This document shows, piece after piece, positions 21,213 through 31,066 of a DNA stretch of 64,000 nt (position 1 is the stretch's first letter; the number at the start of each line of letters is the position of its first letter). Position numbers and translations under genes: made by a program. The notes below the pieces were generated by a model. It made no database searches, was not told where the DNA came from, and saw only the letters and a list, made by a program, of their open reading frames with translations. Source of the DNA: Pseudomonas vranovensis DSM 16006 (GTDB lineage Bacteria; Pseudomonadota; Gammaproteobacteria; Pseudomonadales; Pseudomonadaceae); contig NZ_AUED01000011.1 of NCBI RefSeq assembly GCF_000425805.1, positions 124,001 through 188,000 of the forward strand, in the 5' to 3' direction.

Positions 21213-21338
21213 TAACCAGGGAGGCAAGCAGGGGCACCAGTCAACGTCCTGCTGGCTTTCCTTTTATATGAACGAAACCCACATTGTCTGGAATGTGGCT
21301 GATGGGCGTATGTCTCGCCCTAATCTACAGGAATTAAA

Positions 21339-23018
21339 ATGAGCGAAAGCTTTGCAGAACTCTTTGAAGAAAGCCTGAAAACCCTCAATCTTCAGCCGGG
21401 TGCGATCATCACCGGTATCGTTGTCGACATCGACGGCGACTGGGTTACCGTACACGCTGGCCTGAAGTCCGAGGGCGTCATCCCGCTCGAGCAGTTCTAC
21501 AACGAAGCTGGCGAGCTGACCATCAAGGTCGGTGACGAAGTTCACGTTGCGCTGGACGCGGTCGAAGACGGCTTTGGCGAAACCAAACTGTCCCGTGAAA
21601 AAGCCAAGCGCGCCGAGTGCTGGATTGTTCTGGAAGCAGCTTTCGCCGCCGAAGAAGTGGTCAAGGGCGTTATCAACGGTAAGGTTAAGGGCGGCTTCAC
21701 TGTCGACGTTAACGGTATCCGTGCGTTCCTGCCGGGCTCCCTGGTTGATGTCCGCCCAGTGCGCGACACCACCCACCTGGAAGGCAAAGAGCTGGAATTC
21801 AAGGTCATCAAGCTGGACCAGAAGCGCAACAACGTTGTCGTTTCCCGTCGCAGTGTCCTGGAAGCCGAAAACAGCGCCGAGCGCGAAGCTCTGCTGGAAT
21901 CGCTGCAGGAAGGCCAACAGGTCAAGGGTATCGTCAAGAACCTCACCGACTACGGCGCATTCGTGGACCTGGGTGGCGTCGATGGCCTGCTGCACATCAC
22001 CGACATGGCCTGGAAGCGTATCAAGCACCCATCGGAAATCGTCAATGTTGGCGATGAGATCGATGTCAAGGTTCTGAAGTACGATCGCGAGCGTAACCGT
22101 GTATCCCTGGGCCTGAAGCAACTGGGTGAAGACCCATGGGTTGCTATCAAAGCTCGTTACCCAGAAAGCACTCGCGTAATGGCGCGTGTAACCAACCTGA
22201 CCGACTACGGCTGCTTCGCAGAGCTGGAAGAAGGCGTGGAAGGTCTGGTGCACGTTTCCGAAATGGACTGGACCAACAAGAACATCCACCCTTCGAAAGT
22301 CGTACAAGTCGGCGACGAAGTGGAAGTCATGGTTCTGGACATCGACGAAGAGCGTCGTCGTATCTCCCTGGGCATCAAGCAGTGCAAGTCGAACCCATGG
22401 GAAGACTTCTCTGGCCAGTTCAACAAGGGCGACAAGATCTCCGGCACCATCAAGTCGATCACCGATTTCGGTATCTTCATTGGTCTGGACGGCGGCATCG
22501 ACGGTCTGGTTCACCTGTCGGACATCTCCTGGAACGAAGTCGGCGAAGAAGCCGTGCGTCGCTTCAAGAAGGGCGACGAGCTGGACACCGTCATCCTGTC
22601 TGTTGATCCAGAGCGTGAGCGCATCTCGCTGGGCATCAAGCAGCTGGAAAGCGATCCGTTCTCCGAGTACGTTCAAGCGAACGACAAGGGTGCAATCGTT
22701 AAGGGTGTTGTAAAAGAAGTTGACGCCAAAGGCGCCATCATCACCCTGGCCGACGACATCGAAGCCACTCTGAAGGCTTCCGAAATCAGCCGTGACCGCG
22801 TTGAAGACGCGCGTAACGTCCTGAAGGAAGGCGAAGAGATCGAAGCCAAGATCATCAGCGTTGATCGTAAGAGCCGCGTGATCAGCCTCTCCATCAAGTC
22901 GAAAGACGATGCTGAAGAGCGTGAAGCTATCCAGAGCCTGAAAGAAACTGCTCCGGAAGCTGCTGCTGACACCACCATGGCTGCGCTGCTGCGTCAGGCA
23001 ATGGCCAAACAGAACTAA
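21339..23018 (+). CDS. rpsA: 30S ribosomal protein S1
   Basis: A 559-residue ribosomal protein with six S1 (OB-fold) repeats, at roughly residues 21-87, 105-171, 192-260, 277-347, 364-434 and 451-520. Repeats 3-6 show the strongest [19 protein letters not shown] signature. It captures structured mRNAs on the 30S subunit. The AGGAATTAAA before the ATG is a modest ribosome site, as is usual for autoregulated rpsA. A strong terminator follows 16 bp after the stop. Confidence 0.98.
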   Translation: MSESFAELFEESLKTLNLQPGAIITGIVVDIDGDWVTVHAGLKSEGVIPLEQFYNEAGELTIKVGDEVHVALDAVEDGFGETKLSREKAKRAECWIVLEAAFAAEEVVKGVINGKVKGGFTVDVNGIRAFLPGSLVDVRPVRDTTHLEGKELEFKVIKLDQKRNNVVVSRRSVLEAENSAEREALLESLQEGQQVKGIVKNLTDYGAFVDLGGVDGLLHITDMAWKRIKHPSEIVNVGDEIDVKVLKYDRERNRVSLGLKQLGEDPWVAIKARYPESTRVMARVTNLTDYGCFAELEEGVEGLVHVSEMDWTNKNIHPSKVVQVGDEVEVMVLDIDEERRRISLGIKQCKSNPWEDFSGQFNKGDKISGTIKSITDFGIFIGLDGGIDGLVHLSDISWNEVGEEAVRRFKKGDELDTVILSVDPERERISLGIKQLESDPFSEYVQANDKGAIVKGVVKEVDAKGAIITLADDIEATLKASEISRDRVEDARNVLKEGEEIEAKIISVDRKSRVISLSIKSKDDAEEREAIQSLKETAPEAAADTTMAALLRQAMAKQN

Positions 23019-23033
23019 GTTCTGCTTGGATAG

Positions 23034-23062
23034 AAAAAGGGCGACTTCGGTCGCCCTTTTTT
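23034..23062 (+). terminator. Terminator of rpsA
   Basis: Stem GGGCGAC / GTCGCCC (23039-23045 and 23050-23056) with a TTCG tetraloop, flanked by A5 upstream and T6 downstream (23057-23062). Confidence 0.92.
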
Positions 23063-23279
23063 GTGCCTGGCGTTTGGCCTTGTTCTGCTAGAGGGTGGCT
23101 CGCTGTAACCCTTGTGCTGGCTGGGTTTGTGATGATGTCGCGCGCAGAGGGGTGTTTATCCTTGACGGGGGCTACGCAAGATTCTTCGATTAAGTCAATA
23201 AGCGCCCTGTTCAAATCCCTCAGGTCATGCTAAAAACTATGAAGCAATGATCTAGCTGCTTGATAAAGAAGGGAAAAAT

Positions 23280-23597
23280 ATGACGAAGTCGGAGCTGATC
23301 GAACGTATTGTCACCCATCAAGGGCTGCTCTCATCCAAGGATGTCGAGCTGGCCATCAAGACTATGCTTGAACAAATGTCTCAATGTCTGGCGACCGGTG
23401 ATCGGATCGAGATCCGGGGGTTTGGCAGTTTCTCTCTGCACTACCGTGCACCGCGAGTAGGGCGCAACCCGAAGACCGGCCAGTCGGTGAGCCTGGATGG
23501 CAAGTTTGTACCGCACTTCAAACCGGGGAAGGAGTTGCGGGATCGGGTGAATGAGGAAGAGGCGGGTACAGATCATGGAGGCGTTGGGCGTGCATAA
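23280..23597 (+). CDS. ihfB: Integration host factor subunit beta
   Basis: A DNA-bending nucleoid protein that pairs with IhfA and helps sigma-54 promoters. The 105-residue product shows [22 protein letters not shown] and the beta-arm with GRNPKTGQ, whose Pro intercalates in the minor groove. It is a few residues longer than the usual 94-100, with an acidic and Gly-rich tail. An AAGAAGGG ribosome site precedes the ATG. The next gene starts inside its last codons. Confidence 0.96.
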   Translation: MTKSELIERIVTHQGLLSSKDVELAIKTMLEQMSQCLATGDRIEIRGFGSFSLHYRAPRVGRNPKTGQSVSLDGKFVPHFKPGKELRDRVNEEEAGTDHGGVGRA

Positions 23598-23841
23598 GGT
23601 CAATCGCCTATTGTTGGTTTTGCTGCTGTTGCTTTTGGTTGCCCTTGTCCTGGTGTTCACCCTCGAAAACCAGCAGGTAATCAGCCTGATGTTTCTGGGG
23701 TTCGCATTGCCACCAATGCCAGTTGCTTTGCTCTTGGTAATGGCCTTGGTGTTGGGGCTCTTGCTCGGGCCGGTTCTGGGGGCATTGCTAGTGTGGCGCG
23801 CTCGTCACAAGATCAGGCAGTCAGCGCGATCCCCCCGCTAG
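23590..23841 (+). CDS. LapA-domain (DUF1049) inner-membrane protein
   Basis: A small two-helix membrane protein. The first Leu-rich helix is at about residues 6-27, a short [11 protein letters not shown] periplasmic stretch follows, then a second helix at about 38-65 and a basic tail. This is the LPS-assembly-protein-A-like domain (not the giant adhesin LapA). GTG 23590 is preferred because GGAGG (23577-23581) sits 8 nt upstream, giving an 83-residue product overlapping ihfB by 8 bp; ATG 23575 is the alternative. It lies between ihfB and the O-antigen genes. Confidence 0.8.
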   Translation: MHKVNRLLLVLLLLLLVALVLVFTLENQQVISLMFLGFALPPMPVALLLVMALVLGLLLGPVLGALLVWRARHKIRQSARSPR

Positions 23842-24252
23842 GGGGTGGTTTCGATTCTTTCTGGTGCATAGATTTCGCGTGTCTGCGCACTGCCTCAGGG
23901 GTATTTATCCTAGCCATCGATAAGGATTCTTATTAGCGATATTGTGCTATTAGCCGACAGTCGGGGTCGCTCGTCAATGAACTATTAAGTCGCTGGTAAG
24001 TCAGAAAAGCTTGCTTTGCTGATATGTCAGTATCAGATATTCTAAGCGCGCCACACGAACTTAGTGTGTAGGTCATTTTTGGCTTGTCTTTAGGAATGCT
24101 TGCGAACTGAGTCAGACCTTTCTGGTTTTTCGGGTTGGTCTTGAGCGAATTACCACTGTCACCTAAGTTTGCGCGCGCCTGTGCCTCTTTCCGGTCAGCG
24201 AGCCCGCGTTGATAAAGCCTGGTGAGCTGTATACAAGGAAAATAGAGTAAAA
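23842..24252 (+). promoter_or_regulatory. Non-coding leader of the O-antigen operon
   Basis: 411 bp without a credible gene, ending at the wzz start. It contains a dyad ATAAG-gatt-CTTAT (23920-23933) inside a longer imperfect ATCG/CGAT frame. A weak promoter-like pair TTTGCT-N17-TATTCT is seen at 24015-24043. The transcript leader would be about 200 nt, which is usual for polysaccharide operons. I looked for the JUMPstart/ops core GGCGGTAGC and did not find it. Confidence 0.4.
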
Positions 24253-25305
24253 ATGGTTAGTGAGCGCCTGGTACAGAATGACGAAATAGACCTGACGGAA
24301 GTGTTCAAGGGGCTATGGAGGCAAAAGCTGCTTATCCTGCTGTGTGCAGTCGTGGTGTTCCTGGCGGCGGCGGGCTATGCCTGGAAAGCCACGCCTATCT
24401 ACGAAGCAGAATTGATTATTCAGCCTCCTACCCAGAATGACATTGCAAATCTCAATTTTGGCCGGGGCGGAGATAGTGGCCTGGGTTTCCTGCAGGTAAA
24501 GGAAGTCTATGCTGTCTACCTGGCGCACTTGCAGTCCGAAACACTGCGTTGGGAGTTGTATCGCAAGCTGTATATGCCAAGCCTGACGGATGCACAACGT
24601 GGGGGCTCTCAGAATTCTCGATTCACTCAATTCAGCAATTCGTTGATCGTTGAGCCTGTTCGTAAGGATGACCCGACCCGTTTCTCGATTACATCGAATG
24701 TCGCTGATCCGAAGCAGGCCGTAGAATGGGTTGAGGCCTTTGCAGCCTTGGCCAGCGACAAGGCCAAGGAAGAGGTACTCAAGAATATCAAAAGCGATGC
24801 ACTGGTCAAGGCTGACAATTTGGAAAAACAAATTGATCATTACCGTGCAAGCTCCCGAAAAGAGCGTGAAGACCAGATTGTCCAGCTCAAAGAGGCTCTG
24901 CGTGTAGCGAAGTCAATTGGGCTGGAGAAGCCGCCAATCATCAGCGGGAGACTAGCGGCGGAAGTATCCTCCGGCATGGATAGCTCCTTGATGTACATGC
25001 GCGGCACTAAAGCACTTGAGGCAGAGATTGAAAACCTGGAAAGCCGTCAGTCGGACGATCCATTTATCAGTCACTTGCGCCAGAACCAGGAAAGCATTGC
25101 CTTCTATCGCACGCTCGAGATCAATCCTGCGAGCGTCACAGTATTTCGTCAGGATGGGATCGTTGATCCTCCCGATCAGCCGATCAAGCCGAGGAAGCTG
25201 ATGATCATGGCGCTGGGTCTGGTGCTGGGGCTTGGCTTGGGTGTCTTCGTGGCATTGGTTCGCTTTTTCTTGTCTGAAAGGATGGGGAGTCGGCGCGCAG
25301 TATAA
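24253..25305 (+). CDS. wzz: O-antigen chain length regulator Wzz
   Basis: Sets the modal length of Wzy-polymerised O-antigen. The 350-residue product has the PCP1 layout: N-terminal cytoplasmic segment, first membrane helix (about 27-47), a large periplasmic helical domain with ETLRWELYRKLY and a long coiled-coil-like helix (about 170-290), and a C-terminal helix (about 317-338) preceded by the Pro/Gly-rich VDPPDQPIKPRK. The start has AAGGAAAA upstream. It is the first gene of the O-antigen cluster, just past the ihfB junction as in P. aeruginosa. Confidence 0.92.
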   Translation: MVSERLVQNDEIDLTEVFKGLWRQKLLILLCAVVVFLAAAGYAWKATPIYEAELIIQPPTQNDIANLNFGRGGDSGLGFLQVKEVYAVYLAHLQSETLRWELYRKLYMPSLTDAQRGGSQNSRFTQFSNSLIVEPVRKDDPTRFSITSNVADPKQAVEWVEAFAALASDKAKEEVLKNIKSDALVKADNLEKQIDHYRASSRKEREDQIVQLKEALRVAKSIGLEKPPIISGRLAAEVSSGMDSSLMYMRGTKALEAEIENLESRQSDDPFISHLRQNQESIAFYRTLEINPASVTVFRQDGIVDPPDQPIKPRKLMIMALGLVLGLGLGVFVALVRFFLSERMGSRRAV

Positions 25306-25378
25306 GACGAAAAATGAAATAATTTAGAGTTCTAGATTGGCCTGATGTCCAGGTTTATAGGTTTTGTGAGGTGATTTG

Positions 25379-26629
25379 TTGAATCTGGCTCAGGTCAAGC
25401 AGCTCTACAGGGATAATGTCAAGGTAATAAGTAATTATTCCCACATGACTATCCTGCAAGTGGCGAACTCATTCTTTTATTTGCTGATTTATCCATTTGT
25501 TATCAATAATGTTGGTATTGATAATTTTGGGCTTTTTGTGTTTGCCACCAGCATTGCAGCTTATTTCATGGTTTTTATAAACTTTGGATTCGACATGCAT
25601 GCCGCCAAGCTGGTGTCGCTGAGCCAGGACGATAAGGCCTTGCATGCGTCGCTGCTGTCTTCCGTGACTGTGACTAAAGTCGTGCTGGAGCTCCTGGCAG
25701 TGGCGGTGTTTGTTGCCTTGCTCCTGCTGGTTCCGTTCATGAAGGCGAATGCATGGATTTTCATCATGTGTTTTGCCAACACGCTGTCGTGCATATTTTT
25801 GCCGCTCTGGTATTTTCATGGCATGCAACAAATGAAAATACTTACTACCGTCCAGCTCTCGTTGAAGTTGCTGTCGTTGCCGGTCATTTATCTGCTGGTG
25901 AAGGATGTTGATGATGTCGACACCTATACGTTTATAGTTGTGGCCACCAACGTACTGGCTTCCGTTGTAGCGTTCTACCTGGCATTAAGGCATACGCGGT
26001 CTGCGCTGAAGTGGCCGGCGTTTTCAGGCGTTATTGCCTTGTTGCGTGAGGTGCAGCCGTTTTTCTGGTCCAGTGCAACCAATACGCTCAAGCAGAAAAG
26101 TATAGAAATCATAATCGGTTCTTTCTTCGGCATGAAAGAAGTGGCGATCTATGACCTCGCCAACAAGATTTTCTCAGTGCCCAGTCTGTTGGCCTCCAAC
26201 ATCAATGCAGCCCTTTTCCCGATGATGGTGAAAAGCGCACAAAGAAACCTTATCAATAAAATCATCAAGGTTGAGATCTTCATCGGTCTGCTGTGCATGC
26301 TCTCGGTGGCGCTGGGTGGCTACTGGGTGGTGCGCTTGGTATCTGTGCACGATATGGAGGAAGCCTATTACCTCTCAATGTTGCTCAGTATCAATATCAT
26401 GACGTTCCTCATCGTCGGTAGTCATATCTACTTCATATTTGTACCGCGTCAACGGTATGACTTCGTGCTCAGGAATCAGGTGGTTTCAGTTATTTCGTTC
26501 TATGGTTTCTGCGCTGTTTATCTGTCCTTGAACTGGAGTATCTATTCGGTGGTGCTGGCGTTGGTGAGTTCAGCGATGCTCGAGATTATGTATAGTTATT
26601 CGCTGGTCAAGAAAGTTCAGGATTATTAA
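25379..26629 (+). CDS. wzx: O-antigen flippase Wzx (oligosaccharide translocase)
   Basis: A polytopic membrane protein of 416 residues with about twelve hydrophobic segments and the pattern of the MVF/polysaccharide-transport family (FVINNVGIDNFGLFVFATSIA near the N terminus). It is predicted to flip undecaprenyl-PP-linked O-units to the periplasm. The start is uncertain: TTG 25379 lies 7 nt after GAGG and TTG 25376 lies 4 nt after it. No ATG fits. The sequence is noticeably AT-richer than the flanking housekeeping genes. Confidence 0.83.
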   Translation: MNLAQVKQLYRDNVKVISNYSHMTILQVANSFFYLLIYPFVINNVGIDNFGLFVFATSIAAYFMVFINFGFDMHAAKLVSLSQDDKALHASLLSSVTVTKVVLELLAVAVFVALLLLVPFMKANAWIFIMCFANTLSCIFLPLWYFHGMQQMKILTTVQLSLKLLSLPVIYLLVKDVDDVDTYTFIVVATNVLASVVAFYLALRHTRSALKWPAFSGVIALLREVQPFFWSSATNTLKQKSIEIIIGSFFGMKEVAIYDLANKIFSVPSLLASNINAALFPMMVKSAQRNLINKIIKVEIFIGLLCMLSVALGGYWVVRLVSVHDMEEAYYLSMLLSINIMTFLIVGSHIYFIFVPRQRYDFVLRNQVVSVISFYGFCAVYLSLNWSIYSVVLALVSSAMLEIMYSYSLVKKVQDY

Positions 26630-26699
26630 GCCTGCCGATTGCCGGTGCCGCTGCGGGTGGTAGTTGGGTCCTCAGGTAATCAAAGGTTAGGAGAGGGGT

Positions 26700-27710
26700 G
26701 TGGCAGCAATGGAACAATTTGATATTCCAGTGGTTCTGCTTTTGTTCAAGCGCATTGACAAGCCGCTGGAGGTCATCAAGCAGATTGCCAAGGTTGCCCC
26801 GGCCAAGCTGTACCTACTCTCGGATGGCGGTCGCAACGATGAAGAGAAGGCGCAGGTAGCCCAGTGTCGCCAGGCGATTGAAGCTGCTATCACTTGGGAT
26901 TGCGAAATTATCCGCAAGTACGAAGAAAACAACATTGGCGTGTACGCAAATATTGGTGAAGGCGCCAAGTGGGTTTTTCAGCGAGAAGAGCATGCAATAT
27001 TTCTCGAAGATGACAACCTTCCAGAGGTAACATTCTTTGCGTTTTGCCGGGAGATGTTGCTTCGCTACAAGCATGACACGCGTGTTCTTTGGGTATGTGG
27101 CACGAACTATTTGAAGACCTATGAGCCTGAAGATGGTTCCAGCTATGTATTCACCAAGAACATGATGCCGTGCGGATGGGCTTCCTGGTCTTACAAGTTC
27201 ACAAGGTTCTACGATGGTGAGTTGGTCCTGTGGCGTAATGACTATATTCGCAACAGAATAAAGGATGAGTACGTGTACAAGAAACTCTACTATCAGGATA
27301 GCTACAATCTGGACTATGAGGTGGATGCCAAAGAGAAAAGCGGGCGATTCTACTCATGGGACTACCAGATGAGTTTTTCGGTACGTGCTCACAACCTGTA
27401 TGCCATCGTACCCAAAAACAATCAAATCACGAATATTGGTGTTGATCTTGACTCCACCCATGGTGGTCACTCGATGGAAAATCCCATGGTGGAAAGGTTC
27501 TGCGGCTTGCCCACCCGGTCAATGGAGTTTCCATTGAAGCATCCTGAAGTGTTGCTTATCGATAAGACCTTTGAAGTGGCGGTTGCGAAAATTATCCTCG
27601 ACCCTCAGTTCTTCTCGCTGCGTTCGATTGTGTCCAGGGTGATCAGAGGTGCGTTGGGTGTTAGTAAGTCAGAAAGCATATCTAGTTTTATTAAGAACAA
27701 ATTAAAATAA
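26700..27710 (+). CDS. Putative GT-A glycosyltransferase (HlpA-like)
   Basis: A 336-residue protein whose start, IPVVLLLFKRIDKPLEVI, and the LSDGGRNDEEK and IFLEDDNLP segments fit a GT-A/GT2-like nucleotide-sugar-binding fold; EDDN would be the metal-binding DxD equivalent. The middle has MMPCGWASWS and SWDYQMSFS, typical of a group often annotated as hemolytic protein HlpA or as glycosyltransferase. No membrane helix is seen. The GTG at 26700 is preferred because AGGAG lies 6 nt upstream; ATG 26709 is the alternative. It lies between wzx and wzy and probably adds one sugar of the O-unit. Confidence 0.68.
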   Translation: MAAMEQFDIPVVLLLFKRIDKPLEVIKQIAKVAPAKLYLLSDGGRNDEEKAQVAQCRQAIEAAITWDCEIIRKYEENNIGVYANIGEGAKWVFQREEHAIFLEDDNLPEVTFFAFCREMLLRYKHDTRVLWVCGTNYLKTYEPEDGSSYVFTKNMMPCGWASWSYKFTRFYDGELVLWRNDYIRNRIKDEYVYKKLYYQDSYNLDYEVDAKEKSGRFYSWDYQMSFSVRAHNLYAIVPKNNQITNIGVDLDSTHGGHSMENPMVERFCGLPTRSMEFPLKHPEVLLIDKTFEVAVAKIILDPQFFSLRSIVSRVIRGALGVSKSESISSFIKNKLK

Positions 27711-27720
27711 AGCAGGCGAT

Positions 27721-28734
27721 ATGGAAAGAAGAAGACAGTTGTCCATCGTGTTCGCTTTGCCTGTTTTTCTGGCGATGTGGATGCTCTATGGATGGAACTA
27801 CTGGAACGGTGATCGAGAGGCGTATGAGCTGTATTATCATACGCGAGACACGCTTGCCAGCTGGGGGAAAGAAGTAGGTTATGGTTATCTGAATATCTTT
27901 TTCAGCCACGCAGGACTTTCTTATCAAGGGTTTCAGGTCATCATATCGTTTGTGACCCTGTTACTGGTCTGGCGATATGTGCTAAAGCGTGCTTTGGCTC
28001 CGCTGGCATCCTTGCTGATCTATCTTGTGTGTTTCTTTCCGCTCGATTTCGTGCTGGTCAGAAACTCTCTTTCTTTTGCTATTTTTCTTCAGGCAATGCT
28101 TGTGTTATTCGAGAATAAATCGTATAGCCGGTTAAAGTATGTGCTGTTGATTATCTTGGCTGCCTCTATTCACCAGTCAGCGCTGCTCTTCCTGTTCTTC
28201 ATTGTCATGCCCGTGAATAGGGTTGTATCTTTTTGGCGTTTCTTCTTTATTTTCTTTTCCTTTATCTGTGTCTATATTCTTGTGCGTTACTGTGTGCCAT
28301 TGCCTGCTAGTCTCGCCAGTCATTTCAGTTATTATGATACTTCATTGAAAAGTTCGTTGGCTAACTTGGCTGTGCACGTGTTTTCGGTCACGCTGGTGCT
28401 TTTTGCTGTTTTTGCCGAGCGGCTAAGTCTTCGGCAGGTGTTTGATGCGGCGGGGCGGGATAAAGAGCTTGTATTTATTTTGAATCTCAACTTGTTTTCC
28501 CTGTTTTTCGTTGTGTTGTATTTTGAGTCTGAGATATTTGTTCGGCTATTCCGAACTATTGTATTCTTCAATATGTTGTACTGTGTTAATTCGTTGTTCT
28601 TGAGGCGGCGAAGCTATTTCTTTCTCGGTCTGTATTTGCTGTTTTTTGCAGGTTATCTGGTTTTGTTTTATATTGTTCCGGTTGCGCATTTTTCGGTGCT
28701 GCCGTTGCTCAGGAACAATCTGCTTTGGAATTGA
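27721..28734 (+). CDS. wzy: O-antigen polymerase Wzy (EpsG-like)
   Basis: A 337-residue, very hydrophobic protein with about ten membrane segments. The N-terminal part has DREAYELYYHTR followed by GYGYLNIFF, then VRNSLSFAIFLQ, the pattern of the EpsG family of Wzy-type polymerases. It is predicted to join O-units in the periplasm. The gene is strongly AT-rich, as is common for wzy. It starts 10 bp after the glycosyltransferase. The assignment rests on topology, this motif and the position between wzx and the transferases. Confidence 0.75.
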   Translation: MERRRQLSIVFALPVFLAMWMLYGWNYWNGDREAYELYYHTRDTLASWGKEVGYGYLNIFFSHAGLSYQGFQVIISFVTLLLVWRYVLKRALAPLASLLIYLVCFFPLDFVLVRNSLSFAIFLQAMLVLFENKSYSRLKYVLLIILAASIHQSALLFLFFIVMPVNRVVSFWRFFFIFFSFICVYILVRYCVPLPASLASHFSYYDTSLKSSLANLAVHVFSVTLVLFAVFAERLSLRQVFDAAGRDKELVFILNLNLFSLFFVVLYFESEIFVRLFRTIVFFNMLYCVNSLFLRRRSYFFLGLYLLFFAGYLVLFYIVPVAHFSVLPLLRNNLLWN

Positions 28735-28824
28735 TGGGATGGGCAAGGGCTTGAGGGTGTCTGGTGTTGTCGGTCGACAGGTGGTCGATCGATTGCGTTT
28801 GGTAATTGCTCAGGTGAGGGCGTG

Positions 28825-30036
28825 ATGAGAGTACTGTTCCTGGGTGGGATTTTTAGTGACAGCGACAAGAACAATATTGTTCAGAAGTCTAAGGGCGGAA
28901 TGCAGCACGCCGCAGACACGCTCCAGAAAAACTACATTCAGGGCTTCTCGCAAAGCCCGTCTGTCGATTCGCTGACGGTGATAAATCTGCCATTTATTGG
29001 CGCTTATCCCCGGCGTTATAGCGATATTTTCTATCAGCCTGCTGCGAAGCGGGAAACCCTGGATCGCGTTACCATCATGAATGTCAGTTTCTTCAATCTG
29101 ACGATCGTGAAGAACCTGCACAAGGTCGTGCGTGCCGTCAAGGCGATTCTGCTGCAAATGAAAGCTGACAAAGGCAAGCCTCAGGTATTGGTTTGCTACT
29201 CCATGCACTTGCCGTTCCTGCTGGCCTGCTACGTGGTCAAGTCTCTGCGCAGCGATACGCATTTTTGTGTTATCGTTCCGGATCTTCCTGAGTACATGGC
29301 TGTACGACGCGGACTGGCGAAATTCGCATACAATATGCTATCGCGCATCTCTTACTTTATTGTCAATCGCGCAGACAGCATTTCGGCAATCACCAAGGAC
29401 ATGCTGGGGGAATTCGATGACGGCATCAAAAAGGTGGTCATTGAAGGCATCGCCGATAAGCGTTATATCGCCTTGACTGACGCGGTAGAGCGGAAAAAGT
29501 ATTTCTTGTACACCGGCACTCTTGATCGCCGCTACGGCATAAGAAACCTGGTCGACTCTTATGTGGCTTCGGGTGTCAGTGACTACGAGCTTTTTATCTG
29601 CGGTGACGGTGATGATCGCAAGTATGTAGAACAGATTGCTGCTGTACAGTCGGGTGTAAGGTATTTTGGACAGCTGGATCGCGAGTCGGTTTTGAAGTTG
29701 CAGCGTAATGCGGCATTGCTGGTTAACCCGCGAGATAACGACTCTGTCTATACGAAGTACTCATTCCCATCCAAGATCATCGAGTACATGTCGTCCGGGG
29801 TTCCTGTCCTAATGTACACGCTCGATGGTATTCCTGAAGAATATTACGATTTTTGTTATCTTGTTCCGCCGGGCAGTGATGGCCTGAAGATGAAGTTGCT
29901 GGAGCTGTCAAAGCTCGCTGATAGTGAATTTGTCAGCAAGGGTGCGCTGGCCAAGCAGTTTATTGTCGAAAATAAAATGCCTGATATGCAGGTCGCTAAA
30001 TTGTTGGATGCTATTAAAGGGAAATGTCATGTTTAA
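28825..30036 (+). CDS. GT4-type glycosyltransferase
   Basis: A 403-residue GT-B protein. The N-terminal domain starts MRVLFLGGIFS. The C-terminal donor domain has YTGTLDRRYGIRNLV, ELFICGDGDDRKYV and the E-x7-E region FPSKIIEYMSSGVPVLMY near residues 310-327. ATG 28825 is preferred over GTG 28822 by spacing to GAGG. The end overlaps wbjB by 8 bp. The donor and acceptor are not predictable, but it should add one sugar of the O-unit. Confidence 0.85.
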   Translation: MRVLFLGGIFSDSDKNNIVQKSKGGMQHAADTLQKNYIQGFSQSPSVDSLTVINLPFIGAYPRRYSDIFYQPAAKRETLDRVTIMNVSFFNLTIVKNLHKVVRAVKAILLQMKADKGKPQVLVCYSMHLPFLLACYVVKSLRSDTHFCVIVPDLPEYMAVRRGLAKFAYNMLSRISYFIVNRADSISAITKDMLGEFDDGIKKVVIEGIADKRYIALTDAVERKKYFLYTGTLDRRYGIRNLVDSYVASGVSDYELFICGDGDDRKYVEQIAAVQSGVRYFGQLDRESVLKLQRNAALLVNPRDNDSVYTKYSFPSKIIEYMSSGVPVLMYTLDGIPEEYYDFCYLVPPGSDGLKMKLLELSKLADSEFVSKGALAKQFIVENKMPDMQVAKLLDAIKGKCHV

Positions 30037-31063
30037 AGGCAAAAAGCTGCTGATCACCGGTGGTACTGGTTCTTTTGGTAATGCTGTGCTTAAGCGTTTT
30101 CTCGATACCGATATCGCCGAAGTCCGTATCTTCAGCCGCGACGAGAAAAAGCAGGATGACATGCGCAAGCGCTATGGTAGTTCCAAGCTGAAGTTCTACA
30201 TCGGCGATGTTCGTGACTACCAAAGTGTACTGAACGCCACCCGTGGCGTGGATTACATCTTCCACGCCGCCGCCCTGAAACAAGTGCCTTCCTGCGAATT
30301 CCACCCGATGGAAGCGGTCAAGACCAACGTTCTGGGTACCGAAAACCTGCTTGAAGCCGCTATTCAGAACGAGGTCAAGCGCGTTGTCTGCCTGAGCACC
30401 GACAAGGCCGTGTACCCGATCAATGCCATGGGGATCTCCAAGGCAATGATGGAGAAAGTCATGGTGGCCAAGTCGCGTAACGTCGATGACACTAAGACCG
30501 TTATCTGCGGCACCCGTTATGGCAACGTGATGGCGTCCCGCGGTTCGGTAATTCCGCTGTTTATCGATCAGATCCGTGCCGGCAAGGCCCTGACCCTGAC
30601 TGATCCGAACATGACGCGTTTCATGATGACGCTCGCCGACGCCGTGGACCTGGTCCTGTATGCATTCAAGCACGGTAACAACGGTGACCTGTTCGTGCAG
30701 AAAGCGCCAGCAGCGACCGTCGAAGTCCTGGCTCGCGCACTGACTGATCTGGTCGGTAAGCCGGAGCACCCTATCCAGGTCATCGGTACTCGCCATGGCG
30801 AAAAACTCTACGAAGCACTGCTCAGCCGTGAAGAAATGGCGTGTGCAGAAGACATGGGCGATTACTTCCGCGTTCCGCCTGACTTGCGTGATCTGAACTA
30901 CGCCAAGTTTGTCGAGCAGGGCGAAACCAAGATTTCCCGCACTGAAGACTACAACTCGCATAATACCGAACGTCTGGATGTGCAGGGCATGCAGCAGTTG
31001 CTGCTCAAACTGGACTTCATGCGTGCGATTCAGCGTGGCGAACACGCAACGCCCGAGGAATAA
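30029..31063 (+). CDS. wbjB: UDP-GlcNAc 4,6-dehydratase / 5-epimerase (WbjB/FnlA/CapE)
   Basis: First enzyme of UDP-N-acetyl-L-fucosamine synthesis from UDP-GlcNAc. The 344-residue extended SDR has GGTGSFG at residues 10-16, HAAALKQVP, STDKAV, and the MxxxK active site (MGISK) in place of YxxxK, a hallmark of this dehydratase family. The start ATG 30029 overlaps the previous gene by 8 bp. wbjC and wbjD follow directly, as in P. aeruginosa O11 and Staphylococcus CapE-F-G clusters. Confidence 0.93.
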   Translation: MFKGKKLLITGGTGSFGNAVLKRFLDTDIAEVRIFSRDEKKQDDMRKRYGSSKLKFYIGDVRDYQSVLNATRGVDYIFHAAALKQVPSCEFHPMEAVKTNVLGTENLLEAAIQNEVKRVVCLSTDKAVYPINAMGISKAMMEKVMVAKSRNVDDTKTVICGTRYGNVMASRGSVIPLFIDQIRAGKALTLTDPNMTRFMMTLADAVDLVLYAFKHGNNGDLFVQKAPAATVEVLARALTDLVGKPEHPIQVIGTRHGEKLYEALLSREEMACAEDMGDYFRVPPDLRDLNYAKFVEQGETKISRTEDYNSHNTERLDVQGMQQLLLKLDFMRAIQRGEHATPEE

Positions 31064-31066
31064 GCG

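Noticed and set aside
23842..24252. JUMPstart/ops element upstream of wzz
   Set aside because: The core GGCGGTAGC was not found on the plus strand of the gap.
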